64,000 nt of DNA. Origin: Plantago ovata (lineage: Eukaryota > Streptophyta > Magnoliopsida > Lamiales > Plantaginaceae). The translations under genes were made by a program, and so were the position numbers. The DNA lies in NCBI GenBank assembly GCA_028274465.1, contig CM051457.1:56963550-57027549 (forward strand), in the 5' to 3' direction. Position 1 is the first letter of the stretch, and each line of letters begins with the position of its first letter. The notes beneath the pieces were generated by a model that was given only the letters and a program-made list of their open reading frames with translations, had not been told where the DNA came from and made no database searches. Below are positions 32,557 to 44,253 of the stretch, one piece after another.

Positions 32557-35145
32557 ATAATTCAAAGCCTAAGAGTAATGACAGTACTCAAAATGCTAGG
32601 ACTAGAAGAAATCTTGTAGAAAAGAACTCACTCAAAAGTATGTTCAACAAAAGGGAAAACCAAACAAGACACCACATTCGAAAGTTGACTTGACTAATGA
32701 AAGTCAAAAGTCTTTTGGCCCTAAGACATCTAGTTCCTCAGCAAGAAGAAAACAAGTCAAGATTGAAAAATCTGAGGCTTGGGTTTCCACTAGTCGTGTC
32801 TTTAAACATGTTAATGAATATCACGTTTGGATAATTGACTTGTTTACTCTTGATTGTGTAGACTTCAGCCACCAAGACAACCAATCCTATTTGGCACTTT
32901 GATAGTGGCCGCGGGAAGCACATGACAGGCGACAAAACAAATCTTATAAACTACAGACGGTGGTTTGGAGGTCCAACAATAAGATTTGCAGGTGGAGGCT
33001 TTGCATCTACTAAAGGCTTTGGTGACGTGAAGTTAGGATGCATCACCATAACGGGAGTTGTTTATGTCAAAAATCTTAAGTTTAACCTTTTCAACATGAG
33101 TCAGTTTGTTGACAAAGGTTACTTCATCAAAATCAAAACTGATGAATGCAAACATATTGACTTTGATACAAAGAAGGTTAATCATGGTTGCTAGAAGATC
33201 AGGAGGTCTATACACCGTAGATTGGTCGTCAGCAATCATTGAAAAATGCCTTATCTCAGATCATGAAGGCCTTGCTGAAAATGCATTGTTATGGCATAAA
33301 AGAACTAGTCACCTAAACTTCAAGACGTTGAATAAGCTGTCTAAAACGCACTTGTAGTTGGATTACCTAAGGTCACTTTTAAGAAGGATAGTGCTTGCAC
33401 TGCATGTCAACAGGGTAAGCAAACTAAGTCCTCTTTTAAGAACAAGGCAGTACCGTCAACTACAAAACCTTTACAACTCTTGCACATGGACTTGTTTGAA
33501 TCTTCTTCAACAAGCTATGCTGGCAAGAAATATGGTCTGGTGGTGGTGGATGATTATTCAAGATTCACTTGGGTAATTTTCATCAAACAAAAATCTGAAA
33601 CAAGGATTAAAATACCTAACTTGTTGAACAAGCTTGAAGTCATGAAAAATGACAAGGTAAGAATCATCAGAACAGACCATGGTACTGAATTTGTAAACCA
33701 GTACATAACTGAGTATTGTACCTCTAAAGGCATACAACATCAGTTATCCTGAGTAAGGACACCTCAACAAAATGGTGTTGCTGAAAGGAGGAATCGTACC
33801 CTTAAGGAAGCAGCTAGAACCATTCTTGCTGACACTGAAATAAGTGAAACTTATTGGGTTGAAGCGATTAATACCGCCTGCTATACTCAAAATAGATATT
33901 TGATAACTAAGGAATACAAGAAAACTCCCTATGAATTATTTATTGGAAGACCTCCTAACATCACTCATCTAAGAGTATTTGGTTGCAAATATTTTGTTCT
34001 TAACAATGGTAGAGAATATCTAAGAACATTTCAACCAAAGGCAGATGAAGCGATATTTCTTGGTTACTCCTTGCATAGCAAAGCTTATAGAGTTTACAAC
34101 AAAAAAGCACAAAAGATTGAAGAATATGTGCATGTTGTATTCTTTGAAAAGAAACAAGGAGTTCCTGTTGATGAAGAAATATCTGAATGTATGAAAAAGC
34201 TACTCATACATGAATAAAGAACTGAACCTAAAGATGGAAATGTCAAGATCACTGAACTTAATGATGATTCTAACAATGACATGCCATCGTCAAGTCAAGT
34301 CAAGATAAATGTAGTTCATGATAAAGAATTCCAGGCTAAAGATGCAGTTGCTCCAGACGTTGCTGAAACGATGCAACTTCCTATGTCTACTGAAGAGTTA
34401 CCACAAACGAGCAATATTGAACAAGTAGTTACTGATGAACTTATATCAGTAGAAACACAACCTGAAACCAGTAGTGCTGAACAAGCACGTGCTGAAGAGT
34501 CACATGCTGAAATGCATACATGTCCAGATCCAAAGAACAGGCGTGTTAACATTTGGATTAGAGATCATCCCTCTAAGGATATGATTGGTGATATTGACAA
34601 TCATCGAATGACAAGATCCAAACTTTCTACTAACAAGGACGTTGCTGACGAAGCAATGGTAGTTGATGTAGAAGCATTATTCTGTTGCTTTGTATCTGAA
34701 ATTGAACCTAAAACCATAGAAGAAGCTTTAAAGCACTCTGAATGGATCAAGGCAATGCAAGAAGAATTGGATCAATTTGAAAGGAACAAAGTCTGGAAAC
34801 TTGTACCCCTTGCTGAAGGAAAGAAAGCAATTGGTACAAAGTGGGTGTTCAAAAATAAGTTGAGCGAGTCTGGTGAAATAACAAGGAACAAAGCACGCCT
34901 AGTTGCTCAAGCTTATTGTCAGACTGAAGGATTGGACTATGATGAGTTTTATGCACCAGTTGCAAAATTGGATGCAATTAGACTTTTCTTGGCCTTTGCT
35001 GCTCATAAAGACTTTATAGTTTACCAAATGGATGTTAAACGTGCATTCTTAAATGGTGAAATTGCTGAAGAAGTTTATTTAGAACAACCCCCTGGCTTTG
35101 AACTCTCTTCAGAAACCAAGATGGTATACAAACTTCAGAAAGCTG
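32557..35145 (+). pseudogene. pol: S4 pol: protease, integrase, RT start
   Basis: Protease active site FDSG at 32898-32909 with the KHMTGD context. Integrase zinc domain WHKRTSH...CTACQ is intact here, unlike S3. The DDE core is present (HMDLFE, RTDHGTEF, NGVAERRNRT), then the integrase tail, the Ala/Glu-rich linker, and RT up to KLQKAV, where G3 interrupts it at 35146. Breaks: a frameshift near 33180 in the pre-integrase region, one near 33345, a TGA near 33750 before the DDE glutamate, and TAA at 34215-34217 in the linker. An intron-like 52-nt segment lies at 32810-32861. This is the best template here for the part missing from S3. Confidence 0.92.
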
Positions 35146-35735
35146 TGATGAACATGTATTTTACACTTTCATTCGAGTCCTTTTCACCAATTTAGCTATC
35201 CTCTAGGTTAATTTAGCTTATATTTTAGTGCATTTTATTAGAATAGTGTCACGTTTCCCTTTTCTTTGCATTTTTCAGGTTTTAGGTGAAAAATGTGTTT
35301 TTATGGGCAATATTGATGAAGTGGACGAGGTTTTTGTGTTTCGAGGACATTCGTGGAGTATCTAGAAGGTTCCAGATGAGATTTGAGGCCTAGTGGACGA
35401 GTTTCATGGCTTAAAGGTCACTAGAAGGCAAAATCCGAGTCCGAAAAGGAAAAGGAGACTAAAATCTCGCTAGAATCTATCTGGATGTCCCAGGCGAATC
35501 GCCTGGGATGAGGGGCGAATCGCCCCGCACCAGGCGAATCGTCCGGCGTCTGGGGCGGTTCGCCCCATGCTATTCCAAACATTATATATAGTTTCTCCAT
35601 TCTCTACGTTTTTCATACCTTTTCACATTATTTTGAGAGACGAATTCTCCAGAGCCTGTTCTGGGAATTCTTAGCATAGGAGACTCTTTTTCTTATCAAT
35701 TTGGAGGATTAAGTATAGCAATTGGACCTCGTTGT
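35146..35735 (+). repeat. G3 5' LTR, left part
   Basis: First 590 bp of the G3 LTR, with the GC-rich palindrome block at about 35493-35575 and a TATATATA run just after. It ends in GTTGT, the target site duplicated by G4. Confidence 0.9.
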
Positions 35736-36980
35736 TGATGAATGTGTATTTTAAACTTTCATTCGAGTCTTTTTCACCTATTTTAGCTATCCTCTATGTT
35801 AATTTAGCTATATTTTAGTGCATTTTATTAGAATAGTGTCACGTTTCCCTTTAGTCTTTATTTTACAGGTTTTGGTTGAAAAACGAGGATTTCCGGGCAA
35901 ATATATTGAAGTAAACAAGGAATTGGTGTTCCAGAAGCCTAATTGGAGTATCTGAAGGTTTCCGGATAGGATTTGAAGTCTAGGGGTCGAATCTGGAGGT
36001 TAGAAGGCCACTAGAAGTCAGAAACCGAGTCCGAAAAGGGGAAGAAATCCAAAAACGCGTATCTTGCCGAGTTTTACTCCCGGGCGAATCGCCCGGGATG
36101 TGGGACGAATCGCCCCACACCAGGTGAATCGCCCGGTGTGTGGGGCCCTTCGCCCCACACAATTCGTAGCCTATATATAGTTGCTCAGTTTTTCTCCGTT
36201 TTTCATACTTTTGCAGACCTTTTCTCTCACCTTTCTCTGTAGTTTTAGGTAGGAATTCCCCAGAGCCTGTTTTGGGGGTTCTTAGCTTAGGAGATACTTT
36301 TTCATAGCAGTTTGGAGCTTGTAAGATTGCGATTCTTCGGAGACTGACAACCTTCGGTAACATTGTATCTTACAGTTTTTCTACTTATTTTTATATATCT
36401 TTCAACATGTTTTCTTCTATGATTTCTGTTGATTGCATGACAACTATGAGTAGCTAAACTTCTTGTTGGTGAGAGTATGTGAATTCTTGGCGAAGGGTTA
36501 ATAATTATGCTAATGGCTATATCGCGCATTATACTCTGAGTTATTGCTTTATTTCTTTGATCTATCTAAATCTCTATCTTCGTATTGTTAATAATTATTG
36601 CACACAATTGGACAATTCATTGGTCTTTGACCTATCTAAATCTATATCTTCGTAGTGTTTGATAATTACAACTGGACAATTCATTGATCAAAGATCTCTA
36701 TGCAAGACCGAGGAATTTATGCATGATTATTAACCGGTTATGCTTTGAAGGACCATACTATCACCAATCTCCGTTATCTGTTAAGAAAAGCCTTTGCTAA
36801 ACCGTCTGCTATTTTATATTCTCAAGTTAAATTAGATAAAGCTAGTTATAGTCCTTAGAGACCGACACTCGAGGTTATTCTACTGCTACACTACGGTTTT
36901 CGTTGTAGTTGTGAATTGCCTTTGGCTAAATACAAATTTATTTGATATTCGTTGGAACACGACACCCAACACCTTCATCA
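35736..36980 (+). repeat. G4 5' LTR
   Basis: Four palindromes at 36079-36160 and TATATATA at 36172-36179, twelve bases after the block. The LTR ends TTCATCA and is followed after three bases by the PBS at 36984-37001. Confidence 0.93.
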
Positions 36981-36983
36981 AAT

Positions 36984-37001
36984 TGGCGCCGTTGCCGGGG
37001 A
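36984..37001 (+). other. G4 primer-binding site (tRNA-Asp)
   Basis: TGGCGCCGTTGCCGGGGA is an exact complement of the 3' end of plant tRNA-Asp with its CCA. This is the standard Athila-type primer. Confidence 0.95.
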
Positions 37002-37126
37002 CTATACTCCTTTTTTCTGTTTAATTTGTTTATATTTTCAGCATTCAATTCCTAGTTCTAGTAGTTTTTAGTTTTCCTATTTAATCTCTCTCTGATACTC
37101 CTTTCCTAGTTTGTTACAGATAGTGT

Positions 37127-37837
37127 ATGCCACATACACGATCTAGAGGAACACCGCTTGCTGATTCAATTGCTGAGATCGATAGAGTCTACCACCGAAG
37201 AAGGCGACTACTTCAAAGGCGTGAATTAGAGGAAATACAGGATACCGATTTCTCTGAATCTCTACACAATCTTTTCAAGGAAATCGACGGAATGGCAGAA
37301 GCTAGACCACTGAAAGCATGGGTTCAACCATCCAAGGATCGTATGAGGGGACCGACGATTGTTCTTTCATCTGTAACTCGAGATCTGGAAATCAAGAACC
37401 ACGCATTCCAACAACTTCCGAGGTTCTATGGCTTAGCAAGGGAAGATGTGATGGGTACTTGCACGATATCGATGATTTTGTCAACCAACTCCCACGACCC
37501 GGAGCTGAAATAACAACGGATGAGTTGAGGATGAAGGTTTTTGCTATGGGGCTTGGCGACAGAGCCAAGTCATGGTTTTGAACTTTCTGACCTAGTCCAA
37601 CACTTCTAGAATGGACTAACCTTCGAGAACCAACAAGTGGTGGATTTCCAATGCCGTGGCAATATTTGGGAGGAAACCGCAGAAGCCGTCTGGGCAGTTT
37701 TCGAAAGGCTTGCTAAGGGTTCGCAGTTCAAGGACCCAAGAGCGATGGTTAGGAGACGTGGACCTGAAGCTCCACCGACTCAAGAAGCCCCTATGTATAG
37801 GGGGAATGGGGATCAATTCTAGTGCTTTACCAACGAA
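37127..37837 (+). pseudogene. gag: G4 gag N-terminal part
   Basis: Opens MPHTRSRGTPLADSIAEID with a basic segment (YHRRRRLLQRRELEE). It then has the gypsy gag core LPRFYGLAREDVMG; after a one-base frame change the core continues as LHDIDDFVNQLPRPGAEITTDELRMKVFAMGLGDRAKSWF. Frame changes or stops occur near 37455, 37580 and 37820. The Athila-type capsid is recognised from FYGL.(R/N)ED and the .KVFA..L.D.AKSW pattern. The sequence runs into the knuckle-protease ORF. Confidence 0.8.
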
Positions 37838-39082
37838 TTGAAGCAAGTCCTCAAGAGCGCCACTAGAACAACTGTTTCGAACGAAGTTTGCAGAATATGC
37901 AAGAACTATGGGCATGGGGCTCATATGTGTAGATCGGAGCTTGCATATGATGATGGCAACTGGGCTCAAGGAGGCGAAGAGGAAGCCTTTGCTACGGAAT
38001 TTGGTACTCAAGAAGCTAGCTACGGACAAGATGGTAGGAATCCTCGAGGTGGATTTTGGAGAAGAGGGTTCCGAAACAATCAAGGATATGCACCGGCTAG
38101 CCAAACTTATGGCCCTAACAAAGACCGTAGTAGGCTTAACTATGGTAATGACCACTGCGAAAACCCCACTCCGAAAGAGCAACCGAAGTCGAAGTTGGCT
38201 CAACTGATGGAGAACTTTCAAAAGATGGTTGATCACACCCAAAGTTTTCTCAATCGTTATGAAAAAGATTCTGAGAAGACTAGGGCAAGGCTTGATAGGT
38301 TGGAAGAGAGCACTAGGCTTGCCCAACAAAAGATGCAAGAGTTGATCGACCGAGGAGCAAGTAGGGAACAAGGCAAGCTGCCTAGCAACACTGAGAAGTC
38401 GATGTCCATTACCTTGGCGGGTGATCTACCTGTTGAAATCACCATCAAGAGGGTTGCTAAGTGCGAGTGTTGCAAGAAGGAACAACCTCCACAGGCTAAG
38501 GAAGAAGAGAAGGACCTTAGTTCTGACGAGAGTGAAGAGGAGCAAGAGGATCCCGAGCCACTCCCTCAAAGTTTCGATGTTAAGGTCGGGATTGGTGAGC
38601 TTGAAGATGTCCGTGCCACACTAGACACGGGATCCTACTCTAATGTGCTCCCTATGAATGTGTTCGAGAAGAGTAGCCTTAGAAAACTATCTGAGCATAA
38701 GGCTATTGTGCAACTGGCGGAAGGATCCTTTGTGAGACCCGAAGGCGTTGTGAAGAATGTATTGGTCAAGATTGGTGAAGCTTCTGTATACACCAATTTT
38801 ATAGTTATGCCGACGTCTACACCTGGGACGGGGGATGTCATTCTCTTGGGGCGAACGTTCTTGACTAAGCTACGCTCCGTGATGGACATCTACCGAAGGA
38901 CTTGCACTATTGAGGTGGATAGCAAGAGACATGTGTTGCGAGCCATATCTGATCCACCTGATACTTCTGACACTATTAACTACTGTTGTCTTGCTGCCTA
39001 TGTTCATTCTTATTCACAGGTTCGTGGCATGAGGAGAAGATCCATGAAGGGGAAGTCTAGTACCCTCAAGAAGAAGAGCTAG
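37838..39082 (+). CDS. G4 nucleocapsid-protease ORF (414 codons)
   Basis: The longest open frame in the G family. Residues 18-31 form a CCHC knuckle (C-x2-C-x4-H-x4-C, RICKNYGHGAHMC). Then come a Gly/Asn/Tyr-rich region, a coiled coil (about 120-180), a Cys pair (CECCK) and an acidic run. The retropepsin-like domain has LDTGS at residues 262-266, a hydrophobic flap-like stretch and a GDVILLGRTFL segment, which resembles the second conserved ILGR motif. It ends in a basic tail (GMRRRSMKGKSS) at 39082, with no RT fused. The true protein probably starts in the upstream gag; the ATG at 37838 is only the first in the frame. Confidence 0.82.
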   Translation: MKQVLKSATRTTVSNEVCRICKNYGHGAHMCRSELAYDDGNWAQGGEEEAFATEFGTQEASYGQDGRNPRGGFWRRGFRNNQGYAPASQTYGPNKDRSRLNYGNDHCENPTPKEQPKSKLAQLMENFQKMVDHTQSFLNRYEKDSEKTRARLDRLEESTRLAQQKMQELIDRGASREQGKLPSNTEKSMSITLAGDLPVEITIKRVAKCECCKKEQPPQAKEEEKDLSSDESEEEQEDPEPLPQSFDVKVGIGELEDVRATLDTGSYSNVLPMNVFEKSSLRKLSEHKAIVQLAEGSFVRPEGVVKNVLVKIGEASVYTNFIVMPTSTPGTGDVILLGRTFLTKLRSVMDIYRRTCTIEVDSKRHVLRAISDPPDTSDTINYCCLAAYVHSYSQVRGMRRRSMKGKSSTLKKKS

Positions 39083-39387
39083 GCGCAGACAGGAGTCGAG
39101 TCAAAGACTTTAAACAATGGCGCTATCCGGGAGGCAACCCGGAGTTTTTATCGCTTTCTTTACCGCTTTATTGCATGCATTCATACTTGAACAATTTGCT
39201 TTTCATATGTGAATTTGTTAGTCTCTGTGTCGTATGTGCTTATGTTATGTTTGAGTGAGATTTTTCGAGTGGTTCTATGAGAAAAATGGTTTTCGGGGAC
39301 TTAAAACCGTGTTTTTTTCGGAGGATTTCGTCTACCCGCATCAGGAGGTGGGGGGAGAATCTCCCCGCACGGGGGACTCGCCCCGCA
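39083..39387 (+). other. G4 spacer after protease, with palindromes
   Basis: Holds the CCGGG-aggcaa-CCCGG hairpin (about 39128-39143) and palindromes at 39352-39366 (stem GGGGAGA/TCTCCCC) and about 39371-39384. It ends at CCGCA (39383-39387), the target duplicated by G5. The G5 equivalent at 41109-41142 has GGGGCGA/TCGCCCC, so a stem base pair changed on both sides. Confidence 0.7.
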
Positions 39388-39682
39388 TGATGAATGTGTA
39401 TTTTACACTTTCATTTGAGTCTTTTTCACCTATTTTAGCTATCCTCTATGTTCATTTAGCTATATTTTAGTGCATTTTATTAGAATAGTGTCACGTTTCC
39501 CTTTAGTTTTTATTTTACAGGTTTTGGTTGAAAAACGAGGATTTCCGGGCAATTATATTGAAGTTGACAAGGAATTGGTGTTCCGGAAGCCTATTTGGAG
39601 TATCTGAAGGTTTCCGGATAGGATTTGGAGTCTAGGGGTCGAATCTGGAGGTTAGAAGGCCACTAGAAGTCAGAAACCGAGT

Positions 39683-40877
39683 ATGCAAGAACTATGGGCA
39701 TGGGGGTCATATGTGTAGATCGGAGCTTGCGTATGATGATGGCAACTGGGCTCAAAAAGGCGAAGAGGAAGCCTTTGCTACGGATTTTGGTACTCAAGAA
39801 GCTAGCTACGGACAAGATGAGAGGAATCCTCGAGGTGGATTTTGGAGAAGAGGGTTCCGAAACAATCAAGGATATGCACCGGCTAGCCAAACTTATGGCC
39901 CTAACCAAGACTGTAGTAGGCTAAACTATGGTAATGATCACTGTGAAAACCCCGCTCCGAAAGAGCCACCGAAGTCGAAGTCGGCTCAACTGATGGAGAA
40001 CTTGCAAAAGATGGTTGATCACACCCAAAGTTTTCTCAAACGTTATGAAGAAGATTCTGAGAAGACTAGAGCGAGACTTGATAGGTTGGAATAGAGCACT
40101 AGGCTTGCCCATCAAAATATGCAAGAGTTAATCGACCGAGGAGCAAGTAGGGAGCAAGGCAAGCTGCCAAGCAACACTGAGAAGTCGAATTCCATTACCT
40201 TGGCGGATGATCTACCTATTGAAATCACCATCAAGAAGGTTACTAAGTGTGAGTGTTGCAAGGGGGAAGTACTCCCACACGCTAAGGAATAAGAGAAGGG
40301 CCTTGGTTCTGACGAGAGTGAAGAGGAGCAAGAGGATCCCGAGCCACTCCCTAAAAGTTTCGATGTTAAGGTCGGGATTGGTGAGCTTGAAGATGTCCGT
40401 GCCACACTAGACACGGGATTCTACTCTAACGTGCTCCCTTTGAATCTGTTTGAGAAGAGTAGCCTTGGAAAACTATCTAAGCATAGGGCTATTGTGCAAC
40501 TGGCGGATGGATCCTTTGTGAGACCCGAAGGCATTGTGAAAAATGTGTTGGTCAAGATTGGTGAAGCTTCTGTATATACCAATTTTGTAGTTATGCTGGC
40601 GTCTACACCTGGGGCGGGGGATGTCATTATCTTGGGGCGAACGTTCTTGAATAAGCTACGCTCTGTGATGGACATCTACCAAAGAACTTGCACTATTGAA
40701 GTGAATGGCAAGCAACATGTGTTGCAAGCCATATCTGATCCCCCTGATCCGCCAGATACTTCTCACACTACTCACTACTGTGGGCTTGCAGCCTATGTTC
40801 TTTCTTATTCACAGGTTCGTGGCATGAGGAGGAGATCCATGAAGGGGAAGTCTTGTACCTGCAAAAAGAAGAGCTAG
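39683..40877 (+). pseudogene. G5 nucleocapsid-protease remnant
   Basis: Closely matches G4 37893-39082 but begins inside the CCHC knuckle. It has a TAG at about 40092-40094 in the coiled-coil part and a TAA at about 40290-40292 after the acidic linker. LDTG becomes LDTGF near 40410-40424, with Phe in place of Ser. The GDVIILGRTFL segment and the basic tail remain. The divergence from G4 is mostly single-base changes. Confidence 0.85.
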
Positions 40878-41917
40878 ATGCTATCCGGGAGGCAACCCGG
40901 AATTTTTATCGCTTTCTTTACTGCTTTTTTGCATGCATTCATTCTTGAACAATTTGCTTTTCATATGTGAATCTGTTCGTTTCTGTGTCGTATGTGCTTA
41001 TGCTATGTTCGAGTGAGATTTTTCGAGTGGTTTTATGAGAAAAATGGTTTCGGGGATTAAAAACCGCAATTTTTGTCGAAGATTTCGTCTCCCCGCATCA
41101 GGGACTGGGGGGCGAATCGCCCCGTAAGGGGCGACTCGCCCCACGACCTCTGAAGACTTAAAACGCGGATCTCCTATTTTTTTAGCTCATTTTCTTCATT
41201 CTCTTCACCTCTTTCTCTCCAAAAACCGAATTTGGCGAAAATACCTTCAAATCTTCATAACTTCTTCATTTCTTCACCAAATTTAGTGTTCATTAGCTTC
41301 AATCGAAGCCTATTACATGATCTATCTTTTCATCCGAACAGATTTCACCCTAGTGCATTAGTTTTTCAGATCTGAGGAATCTTCTTATGAACCCTAATTT
41401 TTCAAATTTGTGGGTTTTCTAATTTGAGCTTCAATTATGCTTATATGATGCATGGGTAGGATGTTTGTGTGATTAGAAGCATTATTTACTTTCAATTGCA
41501 TGTTGAGTTATGCTTGGATTGTTGATTTGAGAATTTTCCTACTAGATGATATATCTTGTTATGCAATATATCTTTATCTTTGATTCATACATATGATTGT
41601 GTTTATTGATGTAATAGTGATGGATTTGACGATAAAATGCATAATTGTTGAGTATGAGGATTTATATTGATAGAGTTTTTCGCTTCTATGGTATGAATTG
41701 AGCCTAGCTATTTAGGTTATTGGTTGTCTAGCAAGAGAATAATGTGATGTATTGCATGTAGTAGTTACAATGGTATGTTGCATGTTGAAGAATCTAGGCT
41801 AGACATAAGGTTTTGGGGAGTTCGATTATTGATTTTATCACTTGTGTGTTTCGTTCTTACACTAGCATATGCATGAGTCAATTTTGTGTCATACGAGGTA
41901 CTAACTGTTGTTTGTAG
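40878..41917 (+). other. G5 spacer and leader to second ORF
   Basis: About 1 kb without a credible ORF. It has a CCGGG/CCCGG hairpin at about 40880, two perfect palindromes at 41109-41123 and 41128-41142 (stem GGGGCGA/TCGCCCC, centres A and C), a C/T-rich leader, and TACTAAC (41899-41905) followed by a T-rich tract and TTTGTAG ending at 41917. This looks like a strong 3' splice site; G4 has the same at 46314-46332. Confidence 0.6.
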
Positions 41918-42722
41918 GAACCATGCAAAGGGAGAGGAGCATTCCCGTATGATTACTATAAAGTATTGGAGGGGGATCGATTACAACCATGTCAAGAAGA
42001 GTGATCTCGTTAGAGGTGCGTTCGAGCCACAGGCTCTTGCAACAACGTCGCGGATTATCCAAGAGGAGGAGCTAGAGTACACCTGGAGTAAGGACTCCTA
42101 TGCCTATTCATGCACCACCGAAGGGACATAAACCATTATTACGTCAGCAATCCATCACAAGGACTGCAAAGTTCGAGTGAACTGGAAGGCACCGGGACGA
42201 TCTTGCCGCGACGGAAACAATCTTGAGTTCGTAGTTGCTAGAAGGTTCAGAAGCGCTAGCTTGGTTCAAAAACATAATGACATGGGTGCCCGACCCCTCT
42301 TAGGGGTGCCCCTTGACTGCCTCTAAAGGGAGCATCATATAGACATCGGTGGCATCAACTGTAGAGAATGTGGTCGACATTGGAAAAGATGGTAGAAGAC
42401 TTCTGAGGATCCGAGCAGCTTACTATAACCTCCTCGGGGTGTAAAACGCTGGAGAGGGAGGCTCTGATACCACTGCTCTTTCCCCTTCAACGGTTCACAA
42501 CCTATTGGAGGGCTACAGGATGGAGGATTCCATAACAGAGGCGGCCAATCTTGAAGATTCTCTTCGACACTGAAACTCTACTGGTGAGGATTGAGGAGTT
42601 GTTCCTATCCGGCCAATAACAGGAACTACCGCACCTACCAGAAGACCTGATGACACCCTATAAGGCTCCCAGAGCAGTCCCAATAACTCACAAGCAGCAT
42701 ACTCAGCCGACCGAGGCCAAAC
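41918..42722 (+). pseudogene. G5 second ORF remnant
   Basis: Matches the G4 second ORF (KYWRGIDYNHVKKSDLVRGAFEP, IIQEEELEYTWSKDSYAYSCTTEGT). The frame has no good ATG after the splice-like site and stops at 42129-42131. Homology continues without a frame to about 42720. I do not recognise the family. Its position downstream of gag-pol is where Athila elements carry env-like ORFs, but nothing in this stretch looks like a signal peptide or membrane anchor. Confidence 0.5.
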
Positions 42723-44253
42723 CATGCGGTAACATCCAGTATCACATCTTATTTCCCAATTTTCTTACTGCTAGGGACTAGCGTTAATTTCATGAGGGGG
42801 GTGGGATTTAAGTGACCCTAGTGTTGTTAGTTTGGAGCTTGGTATTGGTAGGATGAGTATAGTACCTTGCATGTTTTATCCGTCTGCATTTGCATTTGCA
42901 CGTTTACTATTTTCTTAGTTTTTTAGGTTGCATTCACTGCATTCATCCTAGGATAGTCTTGCATGTTTTATATGGAGTTTATTGCCGAAGTTTTTGAACT
43001 TTTTTATTAGGTAAATTAACTAACTATGCCATTAAATCATATGCTTCATCTCTATGAATTTGTTTGAGGTTTTTCTCGCTTGGTTTGTCACATTTATGTA
43101 TTGCTCTTAGTTAAGCTTGGTAGTCTCGACATCACTTAGTGGTGTTTTCTCTACTGCGGTTCACGAAGGCCTTTATAATAGGATGATGCATGTTAGGGTC
43201 TTATGGTTGTTTTCCCGAGTAATTATGTACCTAAGAGGCAACAAGTCTTCACCATGCTTTGAGATTGCTAAATGCCTAGGAAGGAGGTAGTGTGAGGTTG
43301 TGTGATCCTTTGTTTATAACCTATTCTTCCGAATAGGTTTGGGGAGGGGGTTACACCATCATTAGACTTGTTTTTCGTTTTTCATTTCCGTTTTGTGAGT
43401 TTATTTTTTCCTTTCTCGTAAATTTTGTACTCCAACCTATTCTTTCGAATAGGTTTGGGGAAGTAGTGTGAGTCATTTCCGTTGTGCTACTGCTGGCTAA
43501 AAAAATCGAAAAAAAAGAGAAAGAAAAATTCCAGGAAAAAAGAAAAAAAAGAATAGAAAAAAAGAAACTGGAAAGAAAAAAAAAAGAAAAAAAGGAAAAA
43601 GACCCCAAAAAAGCAAAGAAGGGTCCAAAAAAAAGAAAGCCAAATAGCAGTTTAGCAAAGTGTTGTGTCTCATTTTCCAATTCTTGTAATGTTCGTAATC
43701 GTGTTGTAATTTTCTATTTTTTGTCTTTTGTTTTTTAGTGTCATCTGTTCTAGACCACCCTCGTCCTGCCATTCAGGAAGTGGTGAATAGCTTAAGACTT
43801 TGCTTGAGAGACGGGTAGAATAGGGGAGTGTTATCTTTTATAGGGAACCCTCCTTCGTTTGATGAGAGCCAGTACTGGTTCGACCTCTTTGAGGGAAAGT
43901 CTTAAACTTGGTGAACAGCAGTAAGTCCTCAGTTTCATAGGAACGGGACAACCATTCGTATCTTAGCATGCTTCATTACATCGTCACTGACTAGGTCCAG
44001 GTAGAGAATGTTACGAGAGACTATCTTGTCTTGACATAAGCGCTTATGTGGATGTGTATGAGTCAATCGAGGTATTCTTCAACCTATATTCATGCTTTGA
44101 TTTATATGGTTCTTGTTCATATGTTTTTTGATAGATTCGGTAGATTAGTTCATTTTATTTGGCATGAGACTCCATTTTATGTGTTGCATTGTTTTTTGCA
44201 TTAGAGTCTAGCTTAGTTGCTTGAGGACAAGCAAAGGTTCGTTTCGGGGAGTT
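42723..44253 (+). other. G5 3' non-coding tail
   Basis: About 1.5 kb. It has hairpins AACCTATTC/GAATAGGTT at 43318-43339 and 43434-43455, each followed by TTGGGGA(A/G)G, then an A/G-rich tract (43495-43650) and the CTTGAGGACAAGCAAAGGTTCG box. The polypurine tract CGGGGAGTT lies against the LTR. The Lys/Glu-rich ORF read through the A/G tract is low-complexity. Confidence 0.8.

Noticed and set aside
36984-37001. tRNA-like sequence
   Set aside because: Only the 18-nt complement of a tRNA 3' end is present, so it is a primer-binding site and not a tRNA gene.
37616-38371. Minus-strand 251-codon ORF
   Set aside because: It is antisense to the G4 nucleocapsid ORF, which has a CCHC knuckle and protease motif; the antisense frame is broken in G5.
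43484-43738. ORF rich in Lys/Glu/Arg
   Set aside because: It reads through the A/G-rich tract of the G5 tail. Its composition follows the tract, and the equivalent G4 and G2 tracts do not keep the frame.
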